From assembly GCA_963792075.1 (NCBI GenBank), contig CAWBUW010000012.1, positions 558,001-622,000 on the forward strand: DNA of 64,000 bases. Reading direction: 5' to 3'. The notes beneath the pieces are model-generated. The model was not told the origin of the DNA. It saw only the letters and a list, made by a program, of their open reading frames with translations, and ran no database searches. The stretch is from CAWBUW01 sp963792075. GTDB lineage: Bacteria; Chloroflexota; Anaerolineae; Anaerolineales; UBA4823. A program made the position numbers and the translations under genes. Positions 10,302-19,800 of this stretch are shown piece after piece (positions within the stretch are counted from its first letter, which is position 1; every line of letters starts with the position of its first letter).

Positions 10302-13061
10302 CTAGGGCTCTGGGACCGGGATCACCCAGTACTGCCCCTTTTTGCCCTCTGAGGTCCAGCCCACCTTATTCGGATCATCGACCCCACGGATGTTCCACCA
10401 GACCATATTATCCTTGCACTCCGGACCGCCGAAGATGCTGATCTTTTCGCCCGGGTTGAGCTTGCCAATCAAGGGTGCGTCCAGGCCAGCGGCATCACGC
10501 AGATTATTTCTTTCCAGAGTCTTTGAAATCATAGCCACCATTCCTACCTTCAAGAAAGATGGGTAGGTATCCGCACAAACCACCATCGGGACATCGGTTG
10601 GCCTGGGGGTAATCGTGGGTGTGGTCGTGGCGGTGGGCAAGTTCAATGGTGACGGGTCAATATTATCTTTGATATTATCCCCATCCGTATCCATATTCAA
10701 CGGGCTGGTGCCCATCTTGATCTCTGCGCCATCCAGGAGGGTATCTCCATCTGTATCGTTTTTCTTCGGGTCGGTGCCGTAAATATTGACCTCTTCCGCA
10801 TCCGTCAATCCGTCGCCATCGGTATCAGGGTTATTGGGGTCCGTACCCAGCGCTTCTTCTTGAGCAGTGGTCAAGGTATCTTTGTCTGCATCTGTGTTGG
10901 CCTGCACAGTCGCCCGGGCCGAAAGGTACTGCGCCCCAAACAATCCCGCCAATACCAGCAAACACAAGCACAACATCAGCAAGATGGGAATAATCCACGT
11001 CGGGATCTTCGCCCGGCTAACGACTTCACCATTCAACTGCTGCGCCGTACCGCCTGCCAACGGCGAGATGTCTGCCACAAAGGGGTTTAGCTTATCCCCG
11101 CCAAAGAAAGGCCGCTGGCGCGGGTAGGCCTTGAATTCAGCCACAACTTCCTGGCCTGGCTGAGCCGTGAGCTGCCCTTGCGGCGGCTTGAAATCCAGTT
11201 CTACCGCACGGTCAGACAGAATTACATTGAATTTCTCTTCCGAGTTGCCCTGGTTTTGCACCTTTATGCGAGAGACCCGCCCGGCGCGGAGCTTCTGTGG
11301 GAAGAGCTGGCTGGTAAACTGGTGGAATGGGGTCACTGTCAGCGTGGCGCCCGCTTCGGCTGCCCGGTTTGCTGCGTCCCGGCTGCGCACGCGTATCTTA
11401 ATTGGATAATTTCCGGCTTTGCTTTTCGGCGAACGCGGGGGATTAACTGAGAAAGACAGGATATGCTGCGCGCCAGGCATCAATTGCACAGGCGGCGCTG
11501 GCGTGGGGATCCACTCGGCAGGGATTCCCTCCACTGTAGTAATAAAGTGATCCACCAACGAACCGTGGTTGAAAATAGTCAACGTGACAGTAATGAGGCT
11601 GCCCGGTTCAACCACCAAAGTATCCTTTTCTAGGGTTACATCCACACGTTCATCCACCTGGGCGCGCGCCACCGGCTCCACATTGCGCGCCTGCGCAGCT
11701 CCAGCCGAAGCGCCCAACTGGTCACGCGTGACCACCGCTGTTTTGGATGCCTCCAGCCCGTGCACCAGGCGCAGATGGCAAGCTCCAATCTGCACTGCCT
11801 TTTCGTAAGGCCAGGCTTCCGCAATCCCCGGCAGTAGCTTGGCGCCATCCAGGAAAGTGCCATTCCGGCTATTTAGATCGGTGATATGGAACGCTTTGCC
11901 ATCATATTCAATCCGGGCATGAGCGCGCGAGGCCTGCGAGTTTTCCAGGACAATATCATTGGTTGTATCCCGGCCCGCGGTCAGCACCTTGCCCGAGCGG
12001 ATGCGGTAAGAGGCCGTTTTCCCATTTGGGTACAGCAATTGCACCTGCTCTTCGCCGCTGGGTGCGACCGCGCCAAAATCCTGCAACACCGATTGGCCGC
12101 GCGCATCTCCCCCCGCCTGGAAGGTCGTTGCCCGGCCGGGGTCCACGGGCACGACCGGCTCAGGTGGTTTGGCAGGGGGCGGCGGCGGAGTCCTGATTTC
12201 TGCGCCCACCTGCTCAAGCGCGCGCGCCAGCGAGGCGGCATCGGAATACCGCCGGTTTGGGTCTTTCTCGATCATCTTCAAGATCAGCGCCTCGACTGAT
12301 GCAGGCAAGTCAGGGCGGATCGATCGCGGCGGCGGCGGGGGAGTCTGCGTATGCGCCTTGACCGCCTCCATTAAATTCTTGACCTGGAATGGGAGCTTAC
12401 CTGCACATAGTTCGTAGAGCATAATCCCTAATGAATAAATATCGCTGGCCGCGCTGGCCTGTTGGCCCAGGGCCTGTTCCGGAGCCATGTACGCCGGCGT
12501 ACCCATCGTCGTGCCCACCTGCGTTTCCACATCCCCGCCAGCCAATTTAGCCAGGCCCAAGTCAGTAATCACAGGTCGGTAAGGCAGATTCTGCATTACT
12601 TCGGAGCGCAGGATGACATTGTCCGGCTTCATATCTCGGTGCAACACTCCCTGGCGGTGGGCATATTCCAAAGCCAACGCGATCTGGCGTGTCATCTCAA
12701 TTGCTTCTGGCAGCGGGTAAGGCTGGCTGCGTGTCTGGTAATCTTTCAACGCCTGCGACAGGTTTTGTCCTGGGATATACTCCATCACAATGAATAACTG
12801 TTGGACCTCGTCTACCACCTGTTGGCCAAAATCAAAAACCTGCACAATATTCGGGTGACTCAAACGCGCCACGGTACGCGCTTCCTGCAAAAAACGTTCC
12901 TGGAAATTCGGTAAGCGCGAAAACTGGGGGTTCATCACTTTCAGCGCGACATCTCGTTTCAGCGTTTCGTCGCGCGCCTTAAACACCGCCCCCATACCAC
13001 CTTCACCCAGCAGGCTGGTGATCTTATAGCGACCCAGAGTCAACCCAACTAATTGATTCAT
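10302..13061 (-). CDS. Ser/Thr protein kinase with FHA, NEW3-like, TM, TSP3 and SH3-like domains
   Basis: 919 residues from the ATG that follows AAAGGA. The Hanks kinase domain (about 10-285) has a Gly-rich loop GEGGMG (19-24), K41, catalytic HRDMKPDN (141-148), a DLG in place of DFG (167-169) and GTPAYMAPE (187-195). An FHA domain follows (about 340-430; SRAHARI, NSRNGTF), then NEW3-like beta domains, one membrane segment (about 665-690), thrombospondin-3-like calcium repeats (DTDGDGL/DTDGDTL, about 710-790), a Thr/Pro linker and a C-terminal SH3-like domain. It is the last gene of the eCIS strand and next to two further FHA proteins, which suggests it phosphorylates Thr on an FHA-bound partner. 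If the kinase is cytoplasmic, the NEW3-like part also is. Confidence 0.93.
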   Translation of the reverse strand: MNQLVGLTLGRYKITSLLGEGGMGAVFKARDETLKRDVALKVMNPQFSRLPNFQERFLQEARTVARLSHPNIVQVFDFGQQVVDEVQQLFIVMEYIPGQNLSQALKDYQTRSQPYPLPEAIEMTRQIALALEYAHRQGVLHRDMKPDNVILRSEVMQNLPYRPVITDLGLAKLAGGDVETQVGTTMGTPAYMAPEQALGQQASAASDIYSLGIMLYELCAGKLPFQVKNLMEAVKAHTQTPPPPPRSIRPDLPASVEALILKMIEKDPNRRYSDAASLARALEQVGAEIRTPPPPPAKPPEPVVPVDPGRATTFQAGGDARGQSVLQDFGAVAPSGEEQVQLLYPNGKTASYRIRSGKVLTAGRDTTNDIVLENSQASRAHARIEYDGKAFHITDLNSRNGTFLDGAKLLPGIAEAWPYEKAVQIGACHLRLVHGLEASKTAVVTRDQLGASAGAAQARNVEPVARAQVDERVDVTLEKDTLVVEPGSLITVTLTIFNHGSLVDHFITTVEGIPAEWIPTPAPPVQLMPGAQHILSFSVNPPRSPKSKAGNYPIKIRVRSRDAANRAAEAGATLTVTPFHQFTSQLFPQKLRAGRVSRIKVQNQGNSEEKFNVILSDRAVELDFKPPQGQLTAQPGQEVVAEFKAYPRQRPFFGGDKLNPFVADISPLAGGTAQQLNGEVVSRAKIPTWIIPILLMLCLCLLVLAGLFGAQYLSARATVQANTDADKDTLTTAQEEALGTDPNNPDTDGDGLTDAEEVNIYGTDPKKNDTDGDTLLDGAEIKMGTSPLNMDTDGDNIKDNIDPSPLNLPTATTTPTITPRPTDVPMVVCADTYPSFLKVGMVAMISKTLERNNLRDAAGLDAPLIGKLNPGEKISIFGGPECKDNMVWWNIRGVDDPNKVGWTSEGKKGQYWVIPVPEP

Positions 13062-13109
13062 ACACGCTGATCCTTTCTGCATCATCCAATAAATCGGATA
13101 GATAATCTA

Positions 13110-13115
13110 ATTATA
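13110..13115 (-). promoter_or_regulatory. Possible promoter -10 for the kinase gene
   Basis: A TATAAT on the minus strand lies about 50 bases ahead of the kinase ATG, close to a copy of the ATAATTCTCGGATAGGTTCT repeat. There is no good -35, so the call is weak. It would allow the kinase to be expressed apart from the upstream eCIS genes. Confidence 0.35.
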
Positions 13116-13122
13116 TCCAGTT

Positions 13123-13150
13123 CCCAAAATAATTCTCGGATAGGTTCTTA
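13123..13150. repeat. Copy of the AATTTTCGGATAGGTTCT dispersed repeat
   Basis: The sequence CCAAAATAATTCTCGGATAGG followed by TTCTTA matches, with one or two differences, the sequences bordering the palindromes at 25264-25282 and 34707-34732. Here no hairpin adjoins it, and its end overlaps the stop codon of the FHA-M23 gene. Confidence 0.6.
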
Positions 13151-16129
13151 GCCGCTGCCCACAAAAAACGACATCATCGGCGAATAATTTCCGGTATTCC
13201 CCGCGCCATCCACAGCCCGCACCGCCCAGGTATATTGATAACCACACCCTGGCAGGTCTACATTGGTCTTGGTGACAGTCGTAGAACCGTTAAACGTACC
13301 CTGCAGGACGCCATCCCGGTACTGTTCCATCACCCATTCATAATGATCAATCCCGCTCGGATCCGTCACTTCCATCCACGACAGCACGGTTGAACCGGTG
13401 CATCCAAATTGGGTATCAACCGGCGAGATGGGTCGGGGCGGCGGCGGCGGACTGGTGTCGAGAGGTGGGACGGGCGTTGGGGTGAGGGTGGGCAGCAGTG
13501 TGGGGGTGGGCGGCCTGGGTGTGGGGGTAGGTGGCGCGACCACCTGCTTCAAGCAGGAACCATCCCCACTGAGCGTGCCCACCGCGGTCGAAACCCAGCA
13601 CGACCCGCCCGAGATAGGCTCTTCAACCTGGAACCAGGAATTCGCGCTCAGATCCCCCTCACTGCGGCCCTTAACCTTCAGCACTTGCCCGCTGACAAAG
13701 GAGGTATAGACATCGTAAACCGTTCCTGGCCCTTTGCGGCAGTTGGCATTCTTCGTCAGGCTCAGCGTCAGATCACAGGTCATTTGTGCCGGGGTCTGGG
13801 TTGGCGTGAGGGTAAAAGTCGGCGTGGGTGTCTGAGTAACTGTCGGTGAAGGCGTCACGGTGGGTGAAGCTGTAGTCGTGGGTATGGTGCTCGGTGTCAG
13901 GGCAGCACGAGGGTTCTTGGAAGGATCAATCGAAAAATAATCATAGGATGGAGGATCTTCCACGTTTCCGGCTTTATCCACTGAATAAGCCAGTACCATA
14001 AATTCACCTGGCCCACCACCAAAGGACTCCTCATCCATTACCACGGGTTTCGGGATACCATTGGGTTCAACGGTAAATGGTCCGGTGTATACCTGCCAGG
14101 TATCTCCACCGTCCAGGCTGAAATGGGTTTCTTTGACACCACCAGGGTCACTACTGGTCAGCTTGACGGTCACTCCATCATACAAAGAGCCGTCTGGTGC
14201 CTGAGCGCCCGCAATCTCAATCCTCGTGGTAGGCGGCAGAATATCCGTAGTCGGTTTCCCCATCAAGGAGCACTTCCCTGGCCGGTCAGTCTGTGCCACT
14301 GCAATATGCTGCGTATAGTCCAGGGTGGTCTGTAAAGGCTGCCAGGTATCAGAACCCGCCACCTGCCAGTAAATTTGCAGCGTATCCGGGTCAATATTCT
14401 TTAGATCGCTTTCTTGAAACGGGACCACGATCGTCAGGGGCTGGTTAAATTGGCTGACTGGCTTCCCATCCGCATCCATCACGGAGAGCACACAGCCGTT
14501 TCCTGTCCCGGCCTTATCCGTTGAAGACGCAGGATCCGGCGCCCAAGAATAATAGACCTGCGCGGCAGGAGGCAGCGTACCCGGTTGGGCGCAAACAGAA
14601 GCGGGCGGGGCAGTGTCATCCTCTGGGCTTACCAGGCCGCCCGTGCCACCTAGTGTAGGTAGTGCCCCCCCGCCATCTGCCCCTGCCTGGGCGACCGATC
14701 CCAGGGGGCGAATCCACAAATAATTGCTCTGGGACTGCGAACGGGAAAACCAGGGATCCACCGGATACTCCACGCTGGGAATATAGCCATACGGGTCCAC
14801 GACCTCGCTGGCAGAAAAAATACCATTTGAATCTTTATCGAAGCGCACCTCAAAGTGCAGGTGGTGCCCGGTGCTGTGGCCCGTATTGCCCATCGTGCCG
14901 ATCCGTTCGCCAGCCCGCACTACCTTGCCCTCTGTGCCCAACATGGCGTTGAAGTATTCATCCGGGTTCAGATGCCAATAGATCGTCTCGAAATCACCCA
15001 CACCCTGTACGGTATGTTTGATTTTTACATACAGAGCTCCTGTCGCGCCATGCGTACCGACAGAGAAAACCACACCATCTGCCGCAGCAAAAACAGGTGT
15101 GGTGGGCTGCCGATATTCGAAAGTTGAATAATCCAATGCGGGGTGGCCCGAATAACTAAAGTACGGGTTCAACAAGCCATCGAAGGGCACAATATTTTTG
15201 CCAACAGGTACTTCGGCTGGCTCCAGCCCCCCGGAAGAACCAGGGTCGGCGGGCGCAGGGTAAAGAGGCAGGAAATGGTCAAAATAACTGTTGATTCGCC
15301 CACCTGTACCCGTGTTTCGCTGGCTGGCGCGGATGAATTGCTCCGCAGTGCCTCCAAAATTGACGTTCCCACCATCATAAGGGAACGGCAGTTCCAGGAA
15401 AGCTGTGGAAAGAAGGGGGAAGGGCTGCCCTGGTTGGGCAGCCGGCAATGCAGGGGAGATGATCCCTGGCCCGCTGGTGTTAGGAGCCCCACGCGCCGCG
15501 GCCGCCGCGGCTAACTGCGCGCTATAGATGACCCCGCCCTGCGTGAGCAGACGCATCTGCGGTTGAGTACACACGGTCACGTCACGTGCCCGCCCCTGCT
15601 GCAAGACCCGTAGCACGATGAGGCTTCCTCCCACCACAAATAACAGCAGCAACAAGGCCCCCACGGCCAAAATCGCCAGCAACCCGACCCGGTGTTTGCG
15701 TTCCTGTTTTCCTACCGGCTGCCCGGCTGCTACCAGCTTGGCTATCGCGGGAGCTTCCACAGGTCGAGCACTGACGATCGTTGGCATCGCTTCCAGAGGC
15801 AGTGCAGGCAAAATAACCTGTGCAGGCACCTGCCCCACAAACCACTCCGCCCCTGGTAGCAGGGGTACCGGTTTGTCCACTTCCAGACGCGCTCCACCTA
15901 CGAAGGTGCCGTTGGACGAGCCCAAATCCTGCACCTTTACCTGATTCTCCTCCACCAAAAACCTGGCATGGTGGCGCGATACGCTGGGATGGTCTACCAC
16001 CAGATCATTCTCTGGGGCACGACCCAGGCTCATTACAGGCCGGTCCAGGGCAAACTCGAGGCGCGCTCCTCCTGGCACCTGCAGCACAATCTTTGGGGGC
16101 TGAGACGGAGGAGGAGGCGCAGTAGTCAT
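13148..16129 (-). CDS. FHA domain protein with M23 (LytM) peptidase and SH3b domains
   Basis: 993 residues. An N-terminal FHA domain (about 12-105; MSLGRAPENDLVV, SVSRHHARF, SSNGTF) is followed by a membrane segment at about 157-180. The extracytoplasmic part contains an M23/LytM metallopeptidase with the first zinc motif HPALDY and the second HLHFEV, both in the expected order around residues 330-430. Then come Ig/Fn3-like beta domains, Thr/Pro-rich linkers, a bacterial SH3-like domain (RKGPGTVYDVY) and a terminal Fn3-like domain. Such enzymes cleave peptidoglycan cross-bridges. It sits three bases downstream of the FHA-baseplate gene, so expression is coupled. A role in opening the wall for eCIS release or anchoring is an inference. 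Confidence 0.92.
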   Translation of the reverse strand: MTTAPPPPSQPPKIVLQVPGGARLEFALDRPVMSLGRAPENDLVVDHPSVSRHHARFLVEENQVKVQDLGSSNGTFVGGARLEVDKPVPLLPGAEWFVGQVPAQVILPALPLEAMPTIVSARPVEAPAIAKLVAAGQPVGKQERKHRVGLLAILAVGALLLLLFVVGGSLIVLRVLQQGRARDVTVCTQPQMRLLTQGGVIYSAQLAAAAAARGAPNTSGPGIISPALPAAQPGQPFPLLSTAFLELPFPYDGGNVNFGGTAEQFIRASQRNTGTGGRINSYFDHFLPLYPAPADPGSSGGLEPAEVPVGKNIVPFDGLLNPYFSYSGHPALDYSTFEYRQPTTPVFAAADGVVFSVGTHGATGALYVKIKHTVQGVGDFETIYWHLNPDEYFNAMLGTEGKVVRAGERIGTMGNTGHSTGHHLHFEVRFDKDSNGIFSASEVVDPYGYIPSVEYPVDPWFSRSQSQSNYLWIRPLGSVAQAGADGGGALPTLGGTGGLVSPEDDTAPPASVCAQPGTLPPAAQVYYSWAPDPASSTDKAGTGNGCVLSVMDADGKPVSQFNQPLTIVVPFQESDLKNIDPDTLQIYWQVAGSDTWQPLQTTLDYTQHIAVAQTDRPGKCSLMGKPTTDILPPTTRIEIAGAQAPDGSLYDGVTVKLTSSDPGGVKETHFSLDGGDTWQVYTGPFTVEPNGIPKPVVMDEESFGGGPGEFMVLAYSVDKAGNVEDPPSYDYFSIDPSKNPRAALTPSTIPTTTASPTVTPSPTVTQTPTPTFTLTPTQTPAQMTCDLTLSLTKNANCRKGPGTVYDVYTSFVSGQVLKVKGRSEGDLSANSWFQVEEPISGGSCWVSTAVGTLSGDGSCLKQVVAPPTPTPRPPTPTLLPTLTPTPVPPLDTSPPPPPRPISPVDTQFGCTGSTVLSWMEVTDPSGIDHYEWVMEQYRDGVLQGTFNGSTTVTKTNVDLPGCGYQYTWAVRAVDGAGNTGNYSPMMSFFVGSG

Positions 16130-16132
16130 ATA

Positions 16133-17236
16133 CTAGATCTTGAACTCCAGGCTGTAATTCGTATGCGCCGGCTTGCTGGCATCGATCATCTGTACAAGCA
16201 GCTCACGGCTGATTTGGCCCAAACGCACCGGCAGCTTGATCGCAAATGTATAGGGGTCACGTGGATCCTGAAATTCGATGATCTCGGGCGCGTGCCCCAG
16301 GTAAATCTCTAATACCCGGCTCAACGCCCAGCGTGTGCCGCGGCGAGCATAAATCGTACCCGCTTCTTTCAGCAAGGTCCGGCGCTGCGCTTCACTCCAG
16401 GTTAAGTCAAAGATGATCTCAAACCAATTAGCCAACCAGGGCAAGAAAGCATAAGGCGAAGTCCCCGGGGAAAGAAACAGGTGAAAATGGTCAATGGTCC
16501 ATTCCAGGGGTAGTTCCGTAGCCTCGAATAACGCCAGGAAGCGTGACATGAAATCCGTATGGTAAATACCTGGGAGGCTTTGCAGCAAGTACAAGCTGCG
16601 TGGGGTTATCCCCGGCGGGAGTTGGCCAACCGGGAGGATGTCCGGGTTGGGAGCCGGAGGGCCCTCGGGTTCCTGGGGAGGCGGAGCCGCTGGCTCAGAA
16701 GGCCCAGGCGGTTCTGCTGCCTTTCCGGCCGGCTTCTTGGCTGCGCTTTCCTTGACAACCGGCTTGGTCAACTCTTTCGCGGCGCGAGTAGCTTTGCCTG
16801 CGCCGGAGGGCTTTTCAGCTTTCGCAGGTGCAGCCTTCGCTTCTGGCTCCGCCTTGGGTTTTGATTTTTTATCGGCTTCAGGCGGCGCTTCTGGTTCCGG
16901 TGGAACTGGTGCGGCTTCCTCTACTACCTTGACCACTTCGCAAGTAATTTCAAACGGGCCGATCCCAAGCATATCGCCTTGAGCCAGGGGAGTTGGCGTG
17001 TTCGGCGCCAGAGGGTTTCCATTGAGCAGCGTCCCGTTGGCGCTGCCCAGGTCCACTATTTCGCATTTACTCTCGCTGCACTCCAATTGGGCGTGCTTGC
17101 GCGAGACCAATGGGTATGCCAACTGCAGCCCCACCCCGGCTTCGCGCCCGACCATCGTGGTGCCCGGCGGCACAGTGAAATCCTGTGCAGAATCTGGGCC
17201 TTTGATGTGCAGGATAAAAGTCTTTTTCGCGGCCAT
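16133..17236 (-). CDS. eCIS baseplate protein (Tail_P2_I/Afp12-like) fused to an N-terminal FHA domain
   Basis: 367 residues. Residues 1-95 form an FHA domain (TMVGREAG, PLVSRKHAQLE, SANGTLLNG), residues about 105-190 are an Ala/Pro/Lys-rich linker, and residues about 205-367 match the phage P2 gpI-like tail domain found in Afp12-type baseplate proteins (LLQSLPGIYH, FLPWLANWF, RRTLLKEAGTIYARRGTRWAL). The wedge domain places this protein in the baseplate; FHA domains bind phospho-threonine peptides. The gene lies directly after the gpJ-like gene, as afp12 follows afp11. The fusion is unusual and links the machine to the kinase at 10302. Confidence 0.9.
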   Translation of the reverse strand: MAAKKTFILHIKGPDSAQDFTVPPGTTMVGREAGVGLQLAYPLVSRKHAQLECSESKCEIVDLGSANGTLLNGNPLAPNTPTPLAQGDMLGIGPFEITCEVVKVVEEAAPVPPEPEAPPEADKKSKPKAEPEAKAAPAKAEKPSGAGKATRAAKELTKPVVKESAAKKPAGKAAEPPGPSEPAAPPPQEPEGPPAPNPDILPVGQLPPGITPRSLYLLQSLPGIYHTDFMSRFLALFEATELPLEWTIDHFHLFLSPGTSPYAFLPWLANWFEIIFDLTWSEAQRRTLLKEAGTIYARRGTRWALSRVLEIYLGHAPEIIEFQDPRDPYTFAIKLPVRLGQISRELLVQMIDASKPAHTNYSLEFKI

Positions 17237-17269
17237 GTGTACTCTTTCAATTCTTTCCCGGAACGCGGA

Positions 17270-18610
17270 TTAGATAAACTCCACCGAATGTTTTCCCGAA
17301 GCGATGACACCATGGGCAACTACGTCCATGCTCTCCACTGGATCGCCCTGGGGCTGCCCATCAGGTCGCGCAGCAAACATCTCGATCGAACGCACAAACT
17401 GGACATTCTCCAGGCCTTGCAAACTCTGATACACATCAGAGGAAAACAGACTGCGCCCGAACTGCCACCCGGTGCCATCTGGGCCACCCATCAAAGGATT
17501 TAGGAAGCGATTCAGCCGCGCTAATACTTCACTTTGGATTACGGAGCGATCCAGTCCTGGCGTTGCATGCAGTTTTACCTTCACCGTCACCCATTGGTAA
17601 GCCGGTGGGCGGATATCCAGGCGCACTGTGAGTAGCCGGCGCTCATCCAGGTAGCTGGTCAACTTCGCCACATCCTCATCGCGCAGCGTCAACTGCTCTG
17701 GAGCAATATAACCTGCCGGCTCCGGGATGCGTGGGATTACCAGGACATACACTTGACCCGGCACGATCCGGCCCGCTTCCGAAGGACTGGGCTGCAGGCA
17801 CTTGACCCGGCCAATCAGCGCCGGAAGTGCCTGTCGCGCCAGGAATTCATAATCCGCCTCGGTGACTGCCCGGTCGCGCGAACGCAACAACGCCGGGGCG
17901 CGCAGCATGGCATCTTCCAGTGATTCGGCATCCAGGCCACCCCAGGCGGGCCTGCGGTTGCTCACCCGGGCTACATAAGGGATCGCGGTCTTCAGGGTAT
18001 TCAAAATATGCGTTTGCACGTTGCCATTTTGTCCACCGCCGATACGATAGCGTTCAAAAATCAGGTTCGCGCCACGCGCTGGCACGGCGCCATACAGCTT
18101 GATCGTCCCATCTGGCTGGCGAACTGCCGGGCCAAAGGTCATCTCGCCGCTGAGACTGTCCAGCGTATAATGCAAATCGTGCGCCCGCGAATCGGCGAAA
18201 TCACTCACCTCTTTCCAGGTTTGAGGCGCTCGCCCTTCGGCCTGCACGGTCAAAGTCTCGCCTGGTTCACGGTTCAGAATGGGCACGTTTTTCAGTACGA
18301 ACTTCTGCCCAGGTGTGCCGTCACTTTGCCCCAGGAATTCACGCACCACTTTCTGCGCATGGGTGGCTTTTATGGTTCCTCCCCAGGAAGTGACATCCAT
18401 CTTTCGCAGGCGCGGCGTGATGCGATAAGGGCGCATACCGCCGTCGAACTCTTCCGTGGCGATGCTGCGCACTCGCGCCCTCACCCAGAATAGTTCCTTG
18501 TTCGCCGCGGTATATTTGCCCATCTTGGGTACATGGATCTGGATCGCACCCGCAACGTTCATACCTTTAGTGGTATCTAATTCGAGCTCGCAGAGACTCC
18601 CAGCGGACAT
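17270..18610 (-). CDS. Baseplate J-like protein (Afp11-like), C-terminal part after a frameshift
   Basis: This frame continues the protein begun at 19292. The N-terminal part ends with DVRWESL, and this frame resumes with ELELDTTKGMNVAG, shifted by one base near 18585-18595. Together they give about 674 residues, a normal size for the eCIS gpJ-like baseplate wedge. Sequence typical of this half includes VREFLGQSDGTPGQKF, ALLRSRDRAVTEADYEFLA and the gpJ-type C-terminus. Residues translated upstream of about 18590 in this frame are probably not real. A shift of +1 (or -2) bases would restore the gene. It may be a sequencing error or true inactivation. Confidence 0.8.
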   Translation of the reverse strand: MSAGSLCELELDTTKGMNVAGAIQIHVPKMGKYTAANKELFWVRARVRSIATEEFDGGMRPYRITPRLRKMDVTSWGGTIKATHAQKVVREFLGQSDGTPGQKFVLKNVPILNREPGETLTVQAEGRAPQTWKEVSDFADSRAHDLHYTLDSLSGEMTFGPAVRQPDGTIKLYGAVPARGANLIFERYRIGGGQNGNVQTHILNTLKTAIPYVARVSNRRPAWGGLDAESLEDAMLRAPALLRSRDRAVTEADYEFLARQALPALIGRVKCLQPSPSEAGRIVPGQVYVLVIPRIPEPAGYIAPEQLTLRDEDVAKLTSYLDERRLLTVRLDIRPPAYQWVTVKVKLHATPGLDRSVIQSEVLARLNRFLNPLMGGPDGTGWQFGRSLFSSDVYQSLQGLENVQFVRSIEMFAARPDGQPQGDPVESMDVVAHGVIASGKHSVEFI

Positions 18611-19292
18611 CCTCCCGCCCGGTAGAAGCCTCCCAAACATAAGGTGGCATGGTTGGGTCGATCCCCGCGCCGCCAGCCGGGTCAAAATCGAGGTTGAAAT
18701 TCAAGATGTGGTGACTCAAATCATTATCAAAACCGAGGTACAGCGCGTCATCCACGTTGGGCAGCGGTGAAAATACGTCGAAGCCTTCAAAACCCGCTTC
18801 CAACTTACGCAGATTCTGATCCACAAAAATACGCTGTGAACCTTCTGATAGCTGCCCGGCGCCGCTGGCAAGCACTCGGTTGAGCACACTGTTCAACTTG
18901 GGTGGGTGCACCCAAAAATCATAATCCGTGGTGAAGACGATCGAGGGTTCCGTCTCGGTCTGTGTGCTGGCAACTTCCGTGCCCTGCGGTAGGATCACCG
19001 AGGTGGGCTGTGGCGCCGAGAGCCAGAACGTCACCGGCGCCTGGGCGGGCACCGGGGCGCGCAGCCGGATCCCCAGCATCTCCATAAACTTGATATAGTG
19101 CAGGTCAGGCACACGGTTCAAACGGTATAGCAAGATATCGGTCATCCAGGCGAACAGCTCAATCAATGTCACGCCGGGATCGCTGACATTATGGTCCGTC
19201 CATTCTTTGCAGTACTGGGGGATGCGCTTCTTCGCTTCGTCAACGATATCCTGGAATTGTCGGTCATCCAGTTTTGGGACAGGCAAAGGCAT
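18567..19292 (-). CDS. Baseplate J-like protein (Afp11-like), N-terminal part
   Basis: 241 residues are translated before a premature stop. The N-terminus (KLDDRQFQDIVDEAKKRIP, HNVSDPGVTLIELFAWMTD) is the conserved start of Afp11/gp6-like baseplate wedge proteins. The last residues after DVRWESL are out of frame. The start is supported by GGAGG eight bases upstream. It lies between gp25 and the gpI-like gene, the standard eCIS order. If the frameshift is real, no baseplate could form from this locus, so it decides whether the system is functional. Confidence 0.88.
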   Translation of the reverse strand: MPLPVPKLDDRQFQDIVDEAKKRIPQYCKEWTDHNVSDPGVTLIELFAWMTDILLYRLNRVPDLHYIKFMEMLGIRLRAPVPAQAPVTFWLSAPQPTSVILPQGTEVASTQTETEPSIVFTTDYDFWVHPPKLNSVLNRVLASGAGQLSEGSQRIFVDQNLRKLEAGFEGFDVFSPLPNVDDALYLGFDNDLSHHILNFNLDFDPAGGAGIDPTMPPYVWEASTGREDVRWESLRARIRYH

Positions 19293-19359
19293 AATTTCCT
19301 CCGGTGTATTCTACGATTTACAGATTACAATCTCCGCGCCAGGCTGCCGGCAGATCCGG

Positions 19360-19794
19360 CTACTCAGCCCCTTGCGGGATCAAATAAAATGGGTACACCA
19401 GGCTGCGGCGATCATGCGTTGCTTTGGCCTGGTACTCGATCTCGATCAACATGCGGCTGTGGTCCTCCGGATCTGCACGCACTTCCACACTTAAGACATT
19501 GACCCGCGGCTCCCACATACCCAGGGCTTCTTCTACGTACCGCCGGGCCTGGGCTGCGGTGTAGCTGTTGTTCGGCATAAAAACCAGCTCGTACAGCCGG
19601 CAGCCAAAAGTCGGGCGCATCACCCGCTGGCCCGGCGAGGTGCCCAGGATAATATAGATCGCCTGCACCAGCTCGTTACGGTCATTGGTCAGCGCCAGGC
19701 CGCCCTGTGGGTCAATCTGTGGTGGATAAGCCCACCCGCTGCCCACGATCACACTGCGCTCGTTTGAGGCCGCATTGTCTGTCGAATTCGCCAT
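19360..19794 (-). CDS. Baseplate wedge protein gp25 / Afp9-like
   Basis: 144 residues with the gp25-like lysozyme-fold pattern without lysozyme function: GGLALTNDRNELVQAIYIIL, SPGQRVMRPTFGCRLYELVF and a C-terminal strand-rich region (VNVLSVEVRADPEDHSRMLI). gp25 is a core wedge subunit that contacts the sheath and starts its assembly. The gene starts six bases after the PAAR gene ends, so the two are probably translationally coupled. Identification is secure for a contractile system. Confidence 0.93.
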   Translation of the reverse strand: MANSTDNAASNERSVIVGSGWAYPPQIDPQGGLALTNDRNELVQAIYIILGTSPGQRVMRPTFGCRLYELVFMPNNSYTAAQARRYVEEALGMWEPRVNVLSVEVRADPEDHSRMLIEIEYQAKATHDRRSLVYPFYLIPQGAE

Positions 19795-19800
19795 GTTTTT

